Assembly: GCF_006715395.1 (NCBI RefSeq)
Contig: NZ_VFNC01000001.1
Span: 2,480,001-2,544,000 of the forward strand
DNA length: 64,000 nucleotides
Direction: 5' to 3'
From: Streptomyces sp. SLBN-31
GTDB lineage: Bacteria; Actinomycetota; Actinomycetes; Streptomycetales; Streptomycetaceae
Within the stretch, counting starts at the first letter, position 1. Each line of letters begins with the position of its first letter. Below the pieces are notes generated by a model. The model did no database searches. It was not told where the DNA came from and saw only the letters and a list, made by a program, of their open reading frames with translations. The position numbers and the translations under genes were made by a program. Of this stretch, positions 53,968-61,836 are shown in pieces.

Positions 53968-54914
53968 CTCCGCCGCTCGGCGACATCGCCCACATCGGCC
54001 ACGCCCAGCTCTTCACCCCCGACCTGGACGCCAGCGTCGCCTTCTTCACCGACTTCCTCGGTCTGACCGTCAACGGCCAGGACGGCGACACGGTCTACCT
54101 GCGGACCTTCGACGACTACGAGCACCACAGCCTGGTCCTCACCGCCCGCGAGCGGCCCGGCCTCGGCCGGCTCGCCCTGCGCACCTCCAGCGAGGAGGCC
54201 CTGCGCCGCCGTATCAGGGCGATCGAGGAGGCGGGCGGCACGGGCACCTGGGTCGAGGACGAACCGGGCCTCGGCAAGCTCTACTTGACGACCGACCCGG
54301 ACGGCCACGAGCACGCCCTGTACTGGGAGAGCGAGCACTACCGGGCTCCCGGGGAACTGCGGCCGGCGCTGAAGAACCAGCCACAGGCCAAGCCCGACAG
54401 GGGAGTCGGGGTCCGCCGCCTGGACCACGTCAACTTCCTCGCCGTCGACGTGCTCGCCAACGCCGAGTTCCAGCAACACGTGCTCGGCGCCCGGCCCACG
54501 GAGCAGATCCGGCTCGACTCGGGCCGCGTCGCGGCGCGTTGGCTGACGTACACGAACAAGTCGTACGACGTCGTCTACACCGAGGACTGGACCGGTTCGA
54601 CCGGGCGGCTGCACCACATCGCCTTCGCGACCGACACCCGCGAGGACATCCTGCGCGCCGCCGATCTCGCCATCGACAGCGGTGTGTTCATCGAGACGGG
54701 CCCGCACAAGCACGCCATCCAGCAGACGTTCTTCCTCTACGTCTACGAGCCGGGCGGCAACCGCATCGAGCTGTGCAACCCGCTGACCCGGCTGGTGCTG
54801 GCCCCCGACTGGCCGCTGATCACCTGGACCGAGGAGGAGCGGAAGAAGGGGCAGGCCTGGGGTCTGAAGACCATCGAGTCGTTCCACACGCACGGGACGC
54901 CGCCGGTCGCCTGA
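53964..54914 (+). CDS. VOC-family type I extradiol dioxygenase (putative gallate or related ring cleavage)
   Basis: 316 residues, two VOC modules (about 8-125 and 150-275). The full type I extradiol signature is kept near residues 252-273: HAIQQTFFLYVYEPGGNRIE. Fe ligands are His in VRRLDHVNFLAVDV, His in TGRLHHIAFATDT and the final Glu. It is translationally coupled to the galD-like gene, and the operon has no LigAB/GalA-type enzyme. It therefore probably cleaves gallate or a similar ring to 4-oxalomesaconate; known gallate dioxygenases belong to the unrelated class II family. Alternative substrates such as another catecholic acid remain possible. Confidence 0.85.
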   Translation: MTPPLGDIAHIGHAQLFTPDLDASVAFFTDFLGLTVNGQDGDTVYLRTFDDYEHHSLVLTARERPGLGRLALRTSSEEALRRRIRAIEEAGGTGTWVEDEPGLGKLYLTTDPDGHEHALYWESEHYRAPGELRPALKNQPQAKPDRGVGVRRLDHVNFLAVDVLANAEFQQHVLGARPTEQIRLDSGRVAARWLTYTNKSYDVVYTEDWTGSTGRLHHIAFATDTREDILRAADLAIDSGVFIETGPHKHAIQQTFFLYVYEPGGNRIELCNPLTRLVLAPDWPLITWTEEERKKGQAWGLKTIESFHTHGTPPVA

Positions 54915-54949
54915 GCACGACTACGAGCCACCTCCAGATTGTCGATGAG

Positions 54950-54994
54950 ATTGTTGACAAAAGTGTTGACTCTCTGGGGGTGGCTCCTTAGCGT
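54950..54994 (+). promoter_or_regulatory. Promoter and operator of the aromatic transporter gene
   Basis: ATTGTTGACAA at 54950-54960 is identical to the element before the GntR gene. TTGACT (54966-54971), 17 bases and TAGCGT (54989-54994) form a well-spaced promoter 31 bases before the transporter ATG. The transporter is thus likely in the same GntR regulon but with its own promoter. Confidence 0.68.
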
Positions 54995-55025
54995 CTAGCG
55001 CACCACGTACGAGAGGTAACCAACG

Positions 55026-56351
55026 ATGTCTTCCTCCCCCTCCCCAACCGCTCGCGGCAGCAGACTGGCCCTCCTGGTCGTCGGGCTGTGCTGGCTGGCC
55101 GTGCTCTTCGACGGTCTCGACATGTTCATCTACGGCTCCGTGCTGCCGCACCTGCTGGAGACGAAGACCTTCGGCCTCACCCCGGACCAGGCCGGCGACC
55201 TCGGCTCCTACGCCACCTTCGGCATGCTGGTCGGCGCGCTGACCGCGGGCACGGTCGCGGACCGGATCGGCCGCAAGAAGCTGATGATCGGCTGCGTGAC
55301 GCTGTTCTCGCTGGCCTCCGGAATCTGCGCGATCTCCGACAGCGTCGCCGTCTTCGGCCTCGGCCGGACCCTCGCCGGCGTCGGCCTCGGCGGACTGCTG
55401 CCGACCGCGATCAGCATGGTCTCCGACTACGCCCCCCGCGGCCGCGGCGCGATCGTCATCGGCCTGCTGATGACGGCCCACCACGCGGGCGGCATCCTCT
55501 CGGCCTACGTGGCCAAGTGGCTGGTGGAGCCGGTCGGCTGGCGTGCGGCCTTCTGGGTCTGCGTGGCCCCGCTGTTCTTCGCCCCCGTGCTGCTCAAGCT
55601 GCTGCCCGAGTCGCTGAGCTTCCTGGTCGCCAAGGGCCGCGACGAGGAGGCCGCCGCTCTCGCCGCCCGCTACGACGCCGAGCTGCCCACCACGTCCGGC
55701 AGGAAGACCGCCGCCGACCGCTGGGAGGCGCTGCGGGGCCTCTTCCGCGGCGGCGAGTGGATCCAGACCCTGCTGTACTGGCTGGCCTCCTTCGGCGGAC
55801 TGCTCCTCGTGTACGGCGTCGCCACCTGGCTGCCCACCCTGATGCGCACCCAGGGCTACGAGCTCACCAACGCGCTGACCTTCGTCGTCGTCTTCAACCT
55901 CGGCGGCATCGTCGGCATGCTGGTCGCCGGCCGCGCGGCCGACCGGTTCGGCGCCCCGCGCATCTCGGCGATCTGGTTCGCGCTCACGGCCGCCGGCGTC
56001 TACCTGCTCAGCGTCCACATGTCGATGGGCGTCACCACGCTGGTCGTCTTCCTCACCGGCGTCTTCCTCAACAGCGCGCAGACGATGATCTATGCGACCG
56101 TCTCCATCCGCTCCACCCCGGACAGCCGCGCCACCGCCGTCGGCTGGACGTCCGGCATGGGCCGCTTCGGCGCCGTCTTCGGCCCATGGCTCGGCGGCCA
56201 GCTGCTCGCCGCCGGCAACGGGGAGTGGGGCTTCACCGCCTTCGCCCTCGCCGGAGTCTCCTCCACGGTCTTCATCGGCATCGCCGCCCTGCGCACCCCA
56301 CCGACGGGCACCCCGGCCGACACCGAACAGAACCTGGTCGCCGCCCACTGA
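55026..56351 (+). CDS. MFS transporter, aromatic acid:H+ symporter (AAHS) family
   Basis: 441 residues with 12 TM segments. TM1 carries VLFDGLDMFIYGSVLPHLLE, the acidic DGxD motif of AAHS permeases such as PcaK and GalT. The loop 2-3 motif GTVADRIGRKKLMIGCVTLF is typical of MFS. The central loop after TM6 is about 55 residues. It probably brings in the aromatic acid (gallate is the best guess) degraded by the operon upstream. Separate promoter with GntR-type operator. Confidence 0.9.
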   Translation: MSSSPSPTARGSRLALLVVGLCWLAVLFDGLDMFIYGSVLPHLLETKTFGLTPDQAGDLGSYATFGMLVGALTAGTVADRIGRKKLMIGCVTLFSLASGICAISDSVAVFGLGRTLAGVGLGGLLPTAISMVSDYAPRGRGAIVIGLLMTAHHAGGILSAYVAKWLVEPVGWRAAFWVCVAPLFFAPVLLKLLPESLSFLVAKGRDEEAAALAARYDAELPTTSGRKTAADRWEALRGLFRGGEWIQTLLYWLASFGGLLLVYGVATWLPTLMRTQGYELTNALTFVVVFNLGGIVGMLVAGRAADRFGAPRISAIWFALTAAGVYLLSVHMSMGVTTLVVFLTGVFLNSAQTMIYATVSIRSTPDSRATAVGWTSGMGRFGAVFGPWLGGQLLAAGNGEWGFTAFALAGVSSTVFIGIAALRTPPTGTPADTEQNLVAAH

Positions 56352-56397
56352 CAACGGCCCCCGCCCGGTCGACCGACGGGGCGGTACAACAACAGAC

Positions 56398-56425
56398 GCC
56401 GGCCCCACGACGACACGGGGCCGGC
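56398..56425 (+). terminator. Hairpin behind the aromatic transporter gene
   Basis: GCCGGCCCC (56398-56406) and GGGGCCGGC (56417-56425) pair exactly over a 10-nt loop, 47 bases after the stop codon. There is no T-run, as is common in Streptomyces. Confidence 0.6.
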
Positions 56426-57009
56426 ACCCGCCGTTCTTGCCGGACGGCATCCCGGCGGCGGATGTTCGAGGGAGGCATCCAGCGCCGGCTCCATGGGACC
56501 AAGGCGCGCCCGTACGCGGGCAGGCGGCGGCGCGGCTCACCTCGGTCACCCGTGCGCCCGTCGGAGAGCAGCGATGCGCCGGCGCGCTGTCCTGGCAGGT
56601 GCCGTGCTCGTCCGCTCGGCGGTTTTCGGCTGCTGCTGCTCGGAGCTCTCCAACCGCCAGCTCAACAGGACCTGTTGAGGCCCCGGGCAGGGTGCGCTGC
56701 TGGGCGGCGTGGACGTTCTCGAGGTCGCCCATCACGGTTCCGCGTACGGAGTTCGAAACTCATGCGCCAGGTGGAGTCGGCGTCCGACGTGTGGGGGACG
56801 GCACCCGCGTCCTGCGGCGCGGCCAGCACCGGCGTCCTAGGCGGCGCGCGGCCGTCGCCCGGTGCGGCCCAGCCGCAGGGGCCGGCTGGTGGTGGGAGGT
56901 GTGGGCCCGCTGTGAGAGCCGGTGGGCGGTGGTGGGGACTCGGTGGCGGGGCGGTTGGCCGGTTGCCGTAGCGGATGCGAGGTGTCCCGCTTGGGGTCAC
57001 GCTCGTTGT
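56426..57009. other. Intergenic region with palindrome and a doubtful small frame
   Basis: 584 bases without a firm gene. A frame at 56574-56678 could encode 34 residues (MRRRAVLAGAVLVRS then AVFGCCCSEL) with GGAG upstream; it looks like a decayed lipoprotein start and is not supported as a gene. CTCAACAGG/CCTGTTGAG at 56661-56679 overlaps its end. The promoter of the hydrolase gene at 57010 should be here, but no clear boxes were found. Confidence 0.4.
56661..56679. promoter_or_regulatory. Perfect palindrome CTCAACAGG-A-CCTGTTGAG
   Basis: Nine-base arms around a single central A. It is followed by GCCCCGGG and not by T, so an operator is more likely than a terminator. No cognate regulator lies within reach except by guess. 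Confidence 0.4.
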
Positions 57010-57792
57010 ATGAGCGAGCGTTGGGATGTCCGGCGTGCGGGGCCCGAGGGGGCCACGCACCGGGTGATGATGATTCCGGGCGGGATGTGCTCGACCGAGT
57101 TCTACGCCGACGTCATGGCCGAGCCCGTACTCGCCGACGTGGGCACGGTGGCGGTGACGCAGCCGGGGATGGCCGGGACCGAGGCGCCCGAGGACGTGTC
57201 CATGGAGCACTACGCGGAGCTGATGGCACGCTTCGCGGCCGACACCGGATGCGATGTCGTCGTCGGCCACAGTCTCGGGGCGAACGTGGCGCTGGAGATG
57301 GCGGCGGCCGGGCTGTTCAAGGGCCCGCTGGTCCTGCTGTCGCCCACCTTCTCGCGCAAGGACGAGGCGTCTTTCCTGGCGGTGATGGACGCGCTCGGGC
57401 GGGTCCCCGGCCTCGGTGCGGTGGCCTGGTCGGGGATGCTCAGGATCGTGCCGACCGCCATGAAACGCGAACTGCCCAAGGCCCGCGCGGACGTGCTGGC
57501 CGCGGCGATGCGCGGCAACGACCCCGCGACCTGCCGCAGGATCGTCCACCGCTACTACGAGTACCTGGGCCGCCATCCCTCGCTGGTCGACCGGCTGTGC
57601 GAGGCCGCCGTCCCCGCCTGGGTCGTCAGGGGTGACCACGACGAGATCGGCCTGACGGACACCGAACGCAAGGGCCTGGAAGCCTGCCCGCACGTCCGCA
57701 TGGTCACGGTGCCCGACGCCGGTCACCTCCTGCTGGTCCAGCAACCCGCACGGGTCGCCGGCGTGATCGCGGAAGCGGTCGCCGCGGTCTGA
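57010..57792 (+). CDS. Alpha/beta hydrolase
   Basis: 260 residues. The nucleophile elbow GHSLGANVALEMAA lies at about residue 80, the acid is probably the Asp of VVRGDHDEIG and the catalytic His lies in VPDAGHLLLVQQP. The oxyanion region MMIPGGMCSTEFY is near the N-terminus. Substrate unknown; such proteins include esterases and C-C hydrolases. The ATG at 57010 was chosen because the family begins there and upstream residues are low-complexity. It is convergent with the MBL gene, only 12 bases apart. Confidence 0.87.
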   Translation: MSERWDVRRAGPEGATHRVMMIPGGMCSTEFYADVMAEPVLADVGTVAVTQPGMAGTEAPEDVSMEHYAELMARFAADTGCDVVVGHSLGANVALEMAAAGLFKGPLVLLSPTFSRKDEASFLAVMDALGRVPGLGAVAWSGMLRIVPTAMKRELPKARADVLAAAMRGNDPATCRRIVHRYYEYLGRHPSLVDRLCEAAVPAWVVRGDHDEIGLTDTERKGLEACPHVRMVTVPDAGHLLLVQQPARVAGVIAEAVAAV

Positions 57793-57804
57793 CCCGGCGA
57801 CCGC

Positions 57805-58545
57805 TCAGAGGTCGACGACCAGGTCCGGTACGGCGACGCCGACGGGCCCCGAGAAGCCCTCACCGGCCGCCTCGAGCGCCGTCGCCCGATCGGTACCGGG
57901 CCACAGATGGGTCAGCAACAGCCGTGAAACGCCCGCCTGTTGGGCATACCGCCCGGCCAGCTCCGCGGTGAGCAGGAAACAGGCGTCCTCGTCCGGCACC
58001 CGACGCGGGTAGGTCGCCTCGGACACCAGCAGGTCCGCGTCGCGCGCCAGACGCGGCACGTCCGGGCTGGGGCCCGTGTCGCCGGTGTAGACGAGCACGC
58101 CGTCGGGCGTGCTCAGCCGGATGCCGGCGTTGGGCACGAAGTGCGGCAGCAGCACGGTGTCCGCCGTGAACGGGCCGATGCCGAAACGGTCGCCCGGGCT
58201 GAACTCGTGCAGGCACAGGGCCTTCGCCAGCATGCCCGGGCGGTCCAGGGCGAGGACGGCGTCCAGCGCCCGGTGCGGCGCGTACACGGCGAGCGGGGGC
58301 GCCGGGTTCTCCCGCAACGCCCGAGCCCGCAGAAGGGGGTTGAGGTCGGCGCAGTGGTCGGGGTGCCCGTGGCTGACGAGCACCGCGTCGACCGCGCCCA
58401 CGTCGAGGCGTGTCAGCAGGCGGGGCAGCGTGGCGTATCCGGGGTCGATCAGCAGCCGGAAGCCGGCGTGTTCGATCAGGTAGCCGCTGCACGCCTGCCG
58501 TGCGGTGGGCCAGGCGCCGCAGCCGCCGAGAACGGTGAGTCGCAT
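57805..58545 (-). CDS. MBL-fold metallohydrolase (RNase Z-like group)
   Basis: 246 residues. MRLTVLGGCGAWPTARQACS starts the fold. The zinc motif is VSHGHPDHCADLNPLL (HxHxDH in the form HGHPDH), with a later Asp/His in VYTGDTGPSPDV and LLLTHLWPGTD. The group includes cyclic-nucleotide phosphodiesterases and RNase Z relatives; actual activity is unknown. The ATG at 58545 was chosen because it opens the first strand; the longer frame upstream has no homology. It stands alone between the hydrolase and TetR genes. Confidence 0.87.
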   Translation of the reverse strand: MRLTVLGGCGAWPTARQACSGYLIEHAGFRLLIDPGYATLPRLLTRLDVGAVDAVLVSHGHPDHCADLNPLLRARALRENPAPPLAVYAPHRALDAVLALDRPGMLAKALCLHEFSPGDRFGIGPFTADTVLLPHFVPNAGIRLSTPDGVLVYTGDTGPSPDVPRLARDADLLVSEATYPRRVPDEDACFLLTAELAGRYAQQAGVSRLLLTHLWPGTDRATALEAAGEGFSGPVGVAVPDLVVDL

Positions 58546-58641
58546 GGCAGGGACCCTACGCCGGGAGACCGGCGAGCGGCCCGGAGTCGGTCCCGGCCCC
58601 GTCCGGTCCTCCGCCGACAGGTTGCGCACGGCTCCCCAGGC

Positions 58642-58705
58642 GTCTTTTCAGGGGCGCGGGGAACTGCGCGACCAGCGACGAACCACCCGCACCCGCCCAA
58701 GGCGC
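58642..58705. repeat. Streptomyces-type dispersed intergenic repeat
   Basis: TCTTTTCAGGGGCGCGGGGA then ACTGCGCGACCAGCGACGAA and CCACCCGCACCCGCCC. The segment with GGGGCGCGGGGAACTGCGCG looks like a sequence I recall as frequent between genes in Streptomyces chromosomes. Only one copy is in this window, so the repeat status rests on memory. Confidence 0.55.
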
Positions 58706-58720
58706 CCTCGCACCGGTCTC

Positions 58721-59311
58721 CTAGGCGCCTTCGGCCCCCGCGGGCCGGCGGGAGCGCACCCCGTCGAGGGCGATGGCGAGCACCCGGTCCCGCTGGGCGT
58801 CGTCGTCGAAGGCCGTCGCCGTGATCCCGGCGACCATCCGCAGCAGGTCGGTGAAGTCCATGTCCTTGCGGGCCTCACCGGCCGCCTGCGCTCGCTCGAA
58901 CAGCGGTCCGCCCGCCGCGTACATCGAACTCCGGCAGGCCTGGAAGATCTCCGACTCGTCGTTCAGGGCCTCGCGCACGGCCCGCTTGGTCACCATGTAG
59001 CCGGTGAAGCGGCGCAGCCAGGCTGTCAGCGCCTCCCAGGGTTCCAGCTCGGCGACCTCCTGGGCGACCCGGCACAGCTCGTTGACCTCGTCCGCGTAGA
59101 CGCTCTCGAAGAGGTCACGCCGGGTCGGGAAGTTCCGGTACAGCGTGCCGATGCCCACGCCCGCACGGCGGGCGATGTCCTCCAGGGACGCCTCCGCGCC
59201 GTGCGCGGCGAAGGCTTCGCGCGCCGCGGCCAGCAGGGCGTCGTAGTTGCGGGCGGCGTCCTTCCGGTGGGGCCGCCGGGACGTCACGATCTCGCCTACG
59301 GGGAACGTCAC
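58721..59311 (-). CDS. TetR family regulator of the adjacent MFS pump
   Basis: 196 residues. HTH at about residues 20-65: ALLAAAREAFAAHGAEASLE, DIARRAGVGIGTLYRNFPTR and RDLFESVYADEV. The C-terminal domain is of the type common in efflux repressors (TetR_C_33-like in appearance). GGGAGGC lies four bases before the GTG at 59311, which opens a short N-terminus. It is divergent from the MFS gene, and the gap carries three operator-like palindromes overlapping the MFS promoter. Confidence 0.9.
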   Translation of the reverse strand: MTFPVGEIVTSRRPHRKDAARNYDALLAAAREAFAAHGAEASLEDIARRAGVGIGTLYRNFPTRRDLFESVYADEVNELCRVAQEVAELEPWEALTAWLRRFTGYMVTKRAVREALNDESEIFQACRSSMYAAGGPLFERAQAAGEARKDMDFTDLLRMVAGITATAFDDDAQRDRVLAIALDGVRSRRPAGAEGA

Positions 59312-59336
59312 GGATGCCTCCCGAGCACGATCAATA

Positions 59337-59402
59337 CGGAGGGGTACCTCCGCTACTTGAAGCGGAGGGTTGCCTCCGCTAGAGTGGAGGCGTACCTCCA
59401 CT
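59337..59402. promoter_or_regulatory. TetR operator array overlapping the MFS promoter
   Basis: Three palindromes share the core GGAGG-N4-CCTCC. Site 1 is CGGAGG-GGTA-CCTCCG (59337-59352), site 2 AGCGGAGG-GTTG-CCTCCGCT (59361-59380), site 3 AGTGGAGG-CGTA-CCTCCACT (59383-59402). Centres are 26 and 22 bases apart. TTGAAG (59357-59362), 17 bases, TAGAGT (59380-59385) forms a promoter toward the MFS gene; site 2 fills its spacer and site 3 starts inside the -10. Binding would block the pump gene. Confidence 0.82.
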
Positions 59403-59537
59403 TTAGCAGTGCGAGGTCCGACGACCACCTTTCCGCGACCGCTCACCGCGGCCGTCGGCGTGCCGGTGCCGCGCGAGCGGCGTACCAGGCCCGTACGACC
59501 GCGGCCCGAGGCCGCACCCCGTTCGGAGAGGCCCCTC

Positions 59538-60989
59538 ATGCCCCGCCAGTCCACCCGTCTCACCTTCTCGGTCCTCGCGACCGGTGCCGGTGTGTTCGCC
59601 ATGCTGCAGTCGCTGATCGCGCCCGCCCTGCCCACCGTCCAGCACGCGCTGCACACCTCCCAGTCCACCGCGACCTGGGTGATGACGGCCTACCTGCTGT
59701 CCGCCTCCGTCTTCACGCCGATACTCGGGCGCGTCGGCGATCTGATCGGCAAGAAACGCATCCTCGTCGCCGTCCTGCTCGTCGTGCTGCTCGGCTGTCT
59801 GCTCGCCGCGCTCGCCCCGACAATCGGCGTCCTGATCGTCGCGCGGGTCGTGCAGGGCGTCGGCGGCGCCCTGTTCCCGCTCTCCTTCGGGATCATCCGG
59901 GACGAGTTCGCCCCCTCCCGGGTGCCCGGCAGCATCTCCAACCTCTCCGCGGTGATCGCCGCGGGCGGCGGCGTCGGCATCGTCGCCGCCGGACCCATCG
60001 TCTCCGCGCTCGACTACCGCTGGCTGTTCTGGATCCCCGTCGGCGTCGTCGCGGCCACCGTCCTCATCGCCCTGCGCTACGTCCCCGAGTCGGCCAACAG
60101 GGCCGAAGGCGGCGTCAGTTGGCTGGGCGCGGGCCTGCTGTCGGCCTGGCTGGTGGCACTGCTGCTGCCGCTGAGCCAGGCGGCCAAGTGGGGCTGGGGC
60201 TCGGGGAAGGTGATCGGCCTGTTCCTCGCGGCGGCCGTCCTGTTCGCGGTGTGGCTGCTGGCCGAGGCCCGCTCGCGCACCCCGCTCATCGACCTGCGCG
60301 TGATGCGACTGCCGGCGGTGTGGACCACCAACGCCGCGGCCCTGCTGTTCGGCGCCGGCATCTACGCGCTGTGGTCCTTCCTGCCGGGCTTCGTCCAGAC
60401 ACCGGGCTCCGCCGGGTACGGCTTCGGCGCGAGCGTGACGGCCTCCGGGCTGCTGATGCTCCCGATGCTGATCGCGATGTTCGCCTCGGGCATCCTCAGC
60501 GGCCGACTGGAGCCCGTGATCGGCGCGAAGCCGCTGCTGACGGCGGGCGCCGCGCTCGGCGCCCTCGCCCTGGGCTTCCTCGCCCTCTGGCACGCCGCCC
60601 AGTGGCAGGTCGCCGTCGTCTCCGGTGTGTTCGGCCTCGGCATCGGCCTGGCCTTCGCCTCCATGGCCAACCTCATCGTCGGCAGCGTCCCGGCCGACCA
60701 GACCGGCGCCGCGACCGGCATGAACGCCAACATCCGCACCATCGGCGGCTCCATCGGCGCCGCCCTGACCGGCGTGCTGGTCACCGGCCGGCTCCAGCCC
60801 TCGGGTCTGCCGTACGAATCCGGCTACACTCACGGCTTCGCGCTGCTGGCGGTGCTGTCCCTGGCCGCCGCGCTGGCGGCGCTGCTGGTACCGACGGCAC
60901 GCTCCGGACGCCTGACCGGTACGGCGCGGGCGGGCGACGACCCGGCGCCCGCCGAGCCGCAGGCCGTCGCGCCGGCCACCCGAGGCTGA
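59538..60989 (+). CDS. MFS efflux transporter (DHA2/EmrB-QacA-like)
   Basis: 483 residues with 14 predicted TM segments. TWVMTAYLLSASVFTPILGR and VGDLIGKKRILVAVLLVVLL give the family motifs of TM2 and loop 2-3, and RVVQGVGGALFPLSFGI is motif B/C. SVPADQTGAATGMNANIRTI and GGSIGAALTGVLVTG are typical of DHA2 pumps in TM13. It exports drugs or toxic metabolites against protons. GGAGAGG lies before the ATG at 59538; the leader from the promoter is about 140 bases. Repressed by the divergent TetR, as inferred from the operator layout. Confidence 0.9.
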   Translation: MPRQSTRLTFSVLATGAGVFAMLQSLIAPALPTVQHALHTSQSTATWVMTAYLLSASVFTPILGRVGDLIGKKRILVAVLLVVLLGCLLAALAPTIGVLIVARVVQGVGGALFPLSFGIIRDEFAPSRVPGSISNLSAVIAAGGGVGIVAAGPIVSALDYRWLFWIPVGVVAATVLIALRYVPESANRAEGGVSWLGAGLLSAWLVALLLPLSQAAKWGWGSGKVIGLFLAAAVLFAVWLLAEARSRTPLIDLRVMRLPAVWTTNAAALLFGAGIYALWSFLPGFVQTPGSAGYGFGASVTASGLLMLPMLIAMFASGILSGRLEPVIGAKPLLTAGAALGALALGFLALWHAAQWQVAVVSGVFGLGIGLAFASMANLIVGSVPADQTGAATGMNANIRTIGGSIGAALTGVLVTGRLQPSGLPYESGYTHGFALLAVLSLAAALAALLVPTARSGRLTGTARAGDDPAPAEPQAVAPATRG

Positions 60990-60996
60990 CACGACC

Positions 60997-61026
60997 GGGC
61001 CGGCCCGGCGAGCACCGGGCCGGCCC
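60997..61026 (+). terminator. Strong hairpin behind the MFS gene
   Basis: GGGCCGGCCCGG (60997-61008) and CCGGGCCGGCCC (61015-61026) pair over a 6-nt loop, 8 bases after the stop. No T-run. Confidence 0.72.
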
Positions 61027-61063
61027 CGCCGTCGGGCCGACGCACACACCGTTACCCGTACGG

Positions 61064-61069
61064 TAAGGT
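61064..61069 (+). promoter_or_regulatory. Putative -10 box of second tRNA-Pro gene
   Basis: TAAGGT lies 39 bases before the tRNA. It sits in the small inverted repeat TTACC-CGTAC-GGTAA and matches TAAAGT in the first tRNA copy. Confidence 0.4.
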
Positions 61070-61108
61070 TGACGTGCGCGATCACGCGGTCCACCGCGAA
61101 GCGCGCAC

Positions 61109-61163
<55 letters not shown>

Positions 61164-61182
<19 letters not shown>

Positions 61183-61754
61183 CGGTGCGAAGGGCCTTCA
61201 CGGACGGAAGTCTGTGAAGGCCCTTTTTCCGTGTCGGGCGACTTCGAGGGCGAGTCGGGGCATGCGGGGGCCCGGTTCCAGGACCGTAGCGTGTCGGGGT
61301 TGAGGACGATCCAGAACCCGGCGACCCGGCCGCCGGTGACGTCGAGGCCGATGACGGCCACGACACGGTCGCCGTGGCGGGCGACGAGGCTGGTGCGGCC
61401 GTCGACGGCACGAGCGCTCAGGGCGGGCCGCGGGCGGCCGCCGAGGAGGATCAGCAGGTTCTCGGCGACGGCCCGACCGCCGTGGACCGGCCCGGTCGGC
61501 ACCCGCACCTTGCCGCGGCCGTCGAAGAGGGCCGTGACGTCCGGGCACTGCAGCGACGCGAGCAGCTCACCGTCCTCGGCGGCAGACGCCCCGCACACGG
61601 CCCGCGCGAGGGCGCCGTGCCGCCGCCACCCCCACGACCTCCTCGACCACCGGCGCCGCAGCCGCGGTCGGCCCCTTCGCGCGGCGGTAGGGTCGGCGAT
61701 CGTGCCGGGTGCCGCCTCGGAGGTGCGCGGGGCGGCGGCCGCCGACGGCTTCAC
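61164..61754 (-). pseudogene. Truncated SigJ-type ECF sigma factor: SnoaL-like C-terminal domain only
   Basis: The frame encodes about 196 residues, of which ~60-162 resemble the SnoaL-like domain that follows sigma-2/sigma-4 in SigJ-type factors: GELLASLQCPDVTALFDGRG, VVAVIGLDVTGGRVAGFWIV and LNPDTLRSWNR. The expected N-terminal sigma regions are absent; the first ~55 residues are arginine-rich noise. The frame's last 30 residues run antisense through the tRNA terminator into the tRNA itself. This looks like a remnant of a larger gene, though a free SnoaL-like protein cannot be excluded. Confidence 0.6.
61190..61228 (+). terminator. Rho-independent terminator of second tRNA-Pro
   Basis: AAGGGCCTTCAC and GTGAAGGCCCTT pair around a short loop (GGACGGAAGTCT), followed by TTT. 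It differs in sequence from the hairpin behind the first copy, so the duplication ends at the tRNA 3' end. Confidence 0.85.
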
Positions 61755-61836
61755 GACGAGCTGGTCCGTCCTTTGTGCAGCTCAGCGCCGGTGTGATCGA
61801 CACTGTCGTGTGCAGCATGTGTGGCACTACCGCGTG

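Noticed and set aside
53964..54914. Glyoxalase I or antibiotic-resistance VOC protein
   Set aside because: The full type I extradiol signature and the two-module length of 316 residues favour a ring-cleaving dioxygenase.
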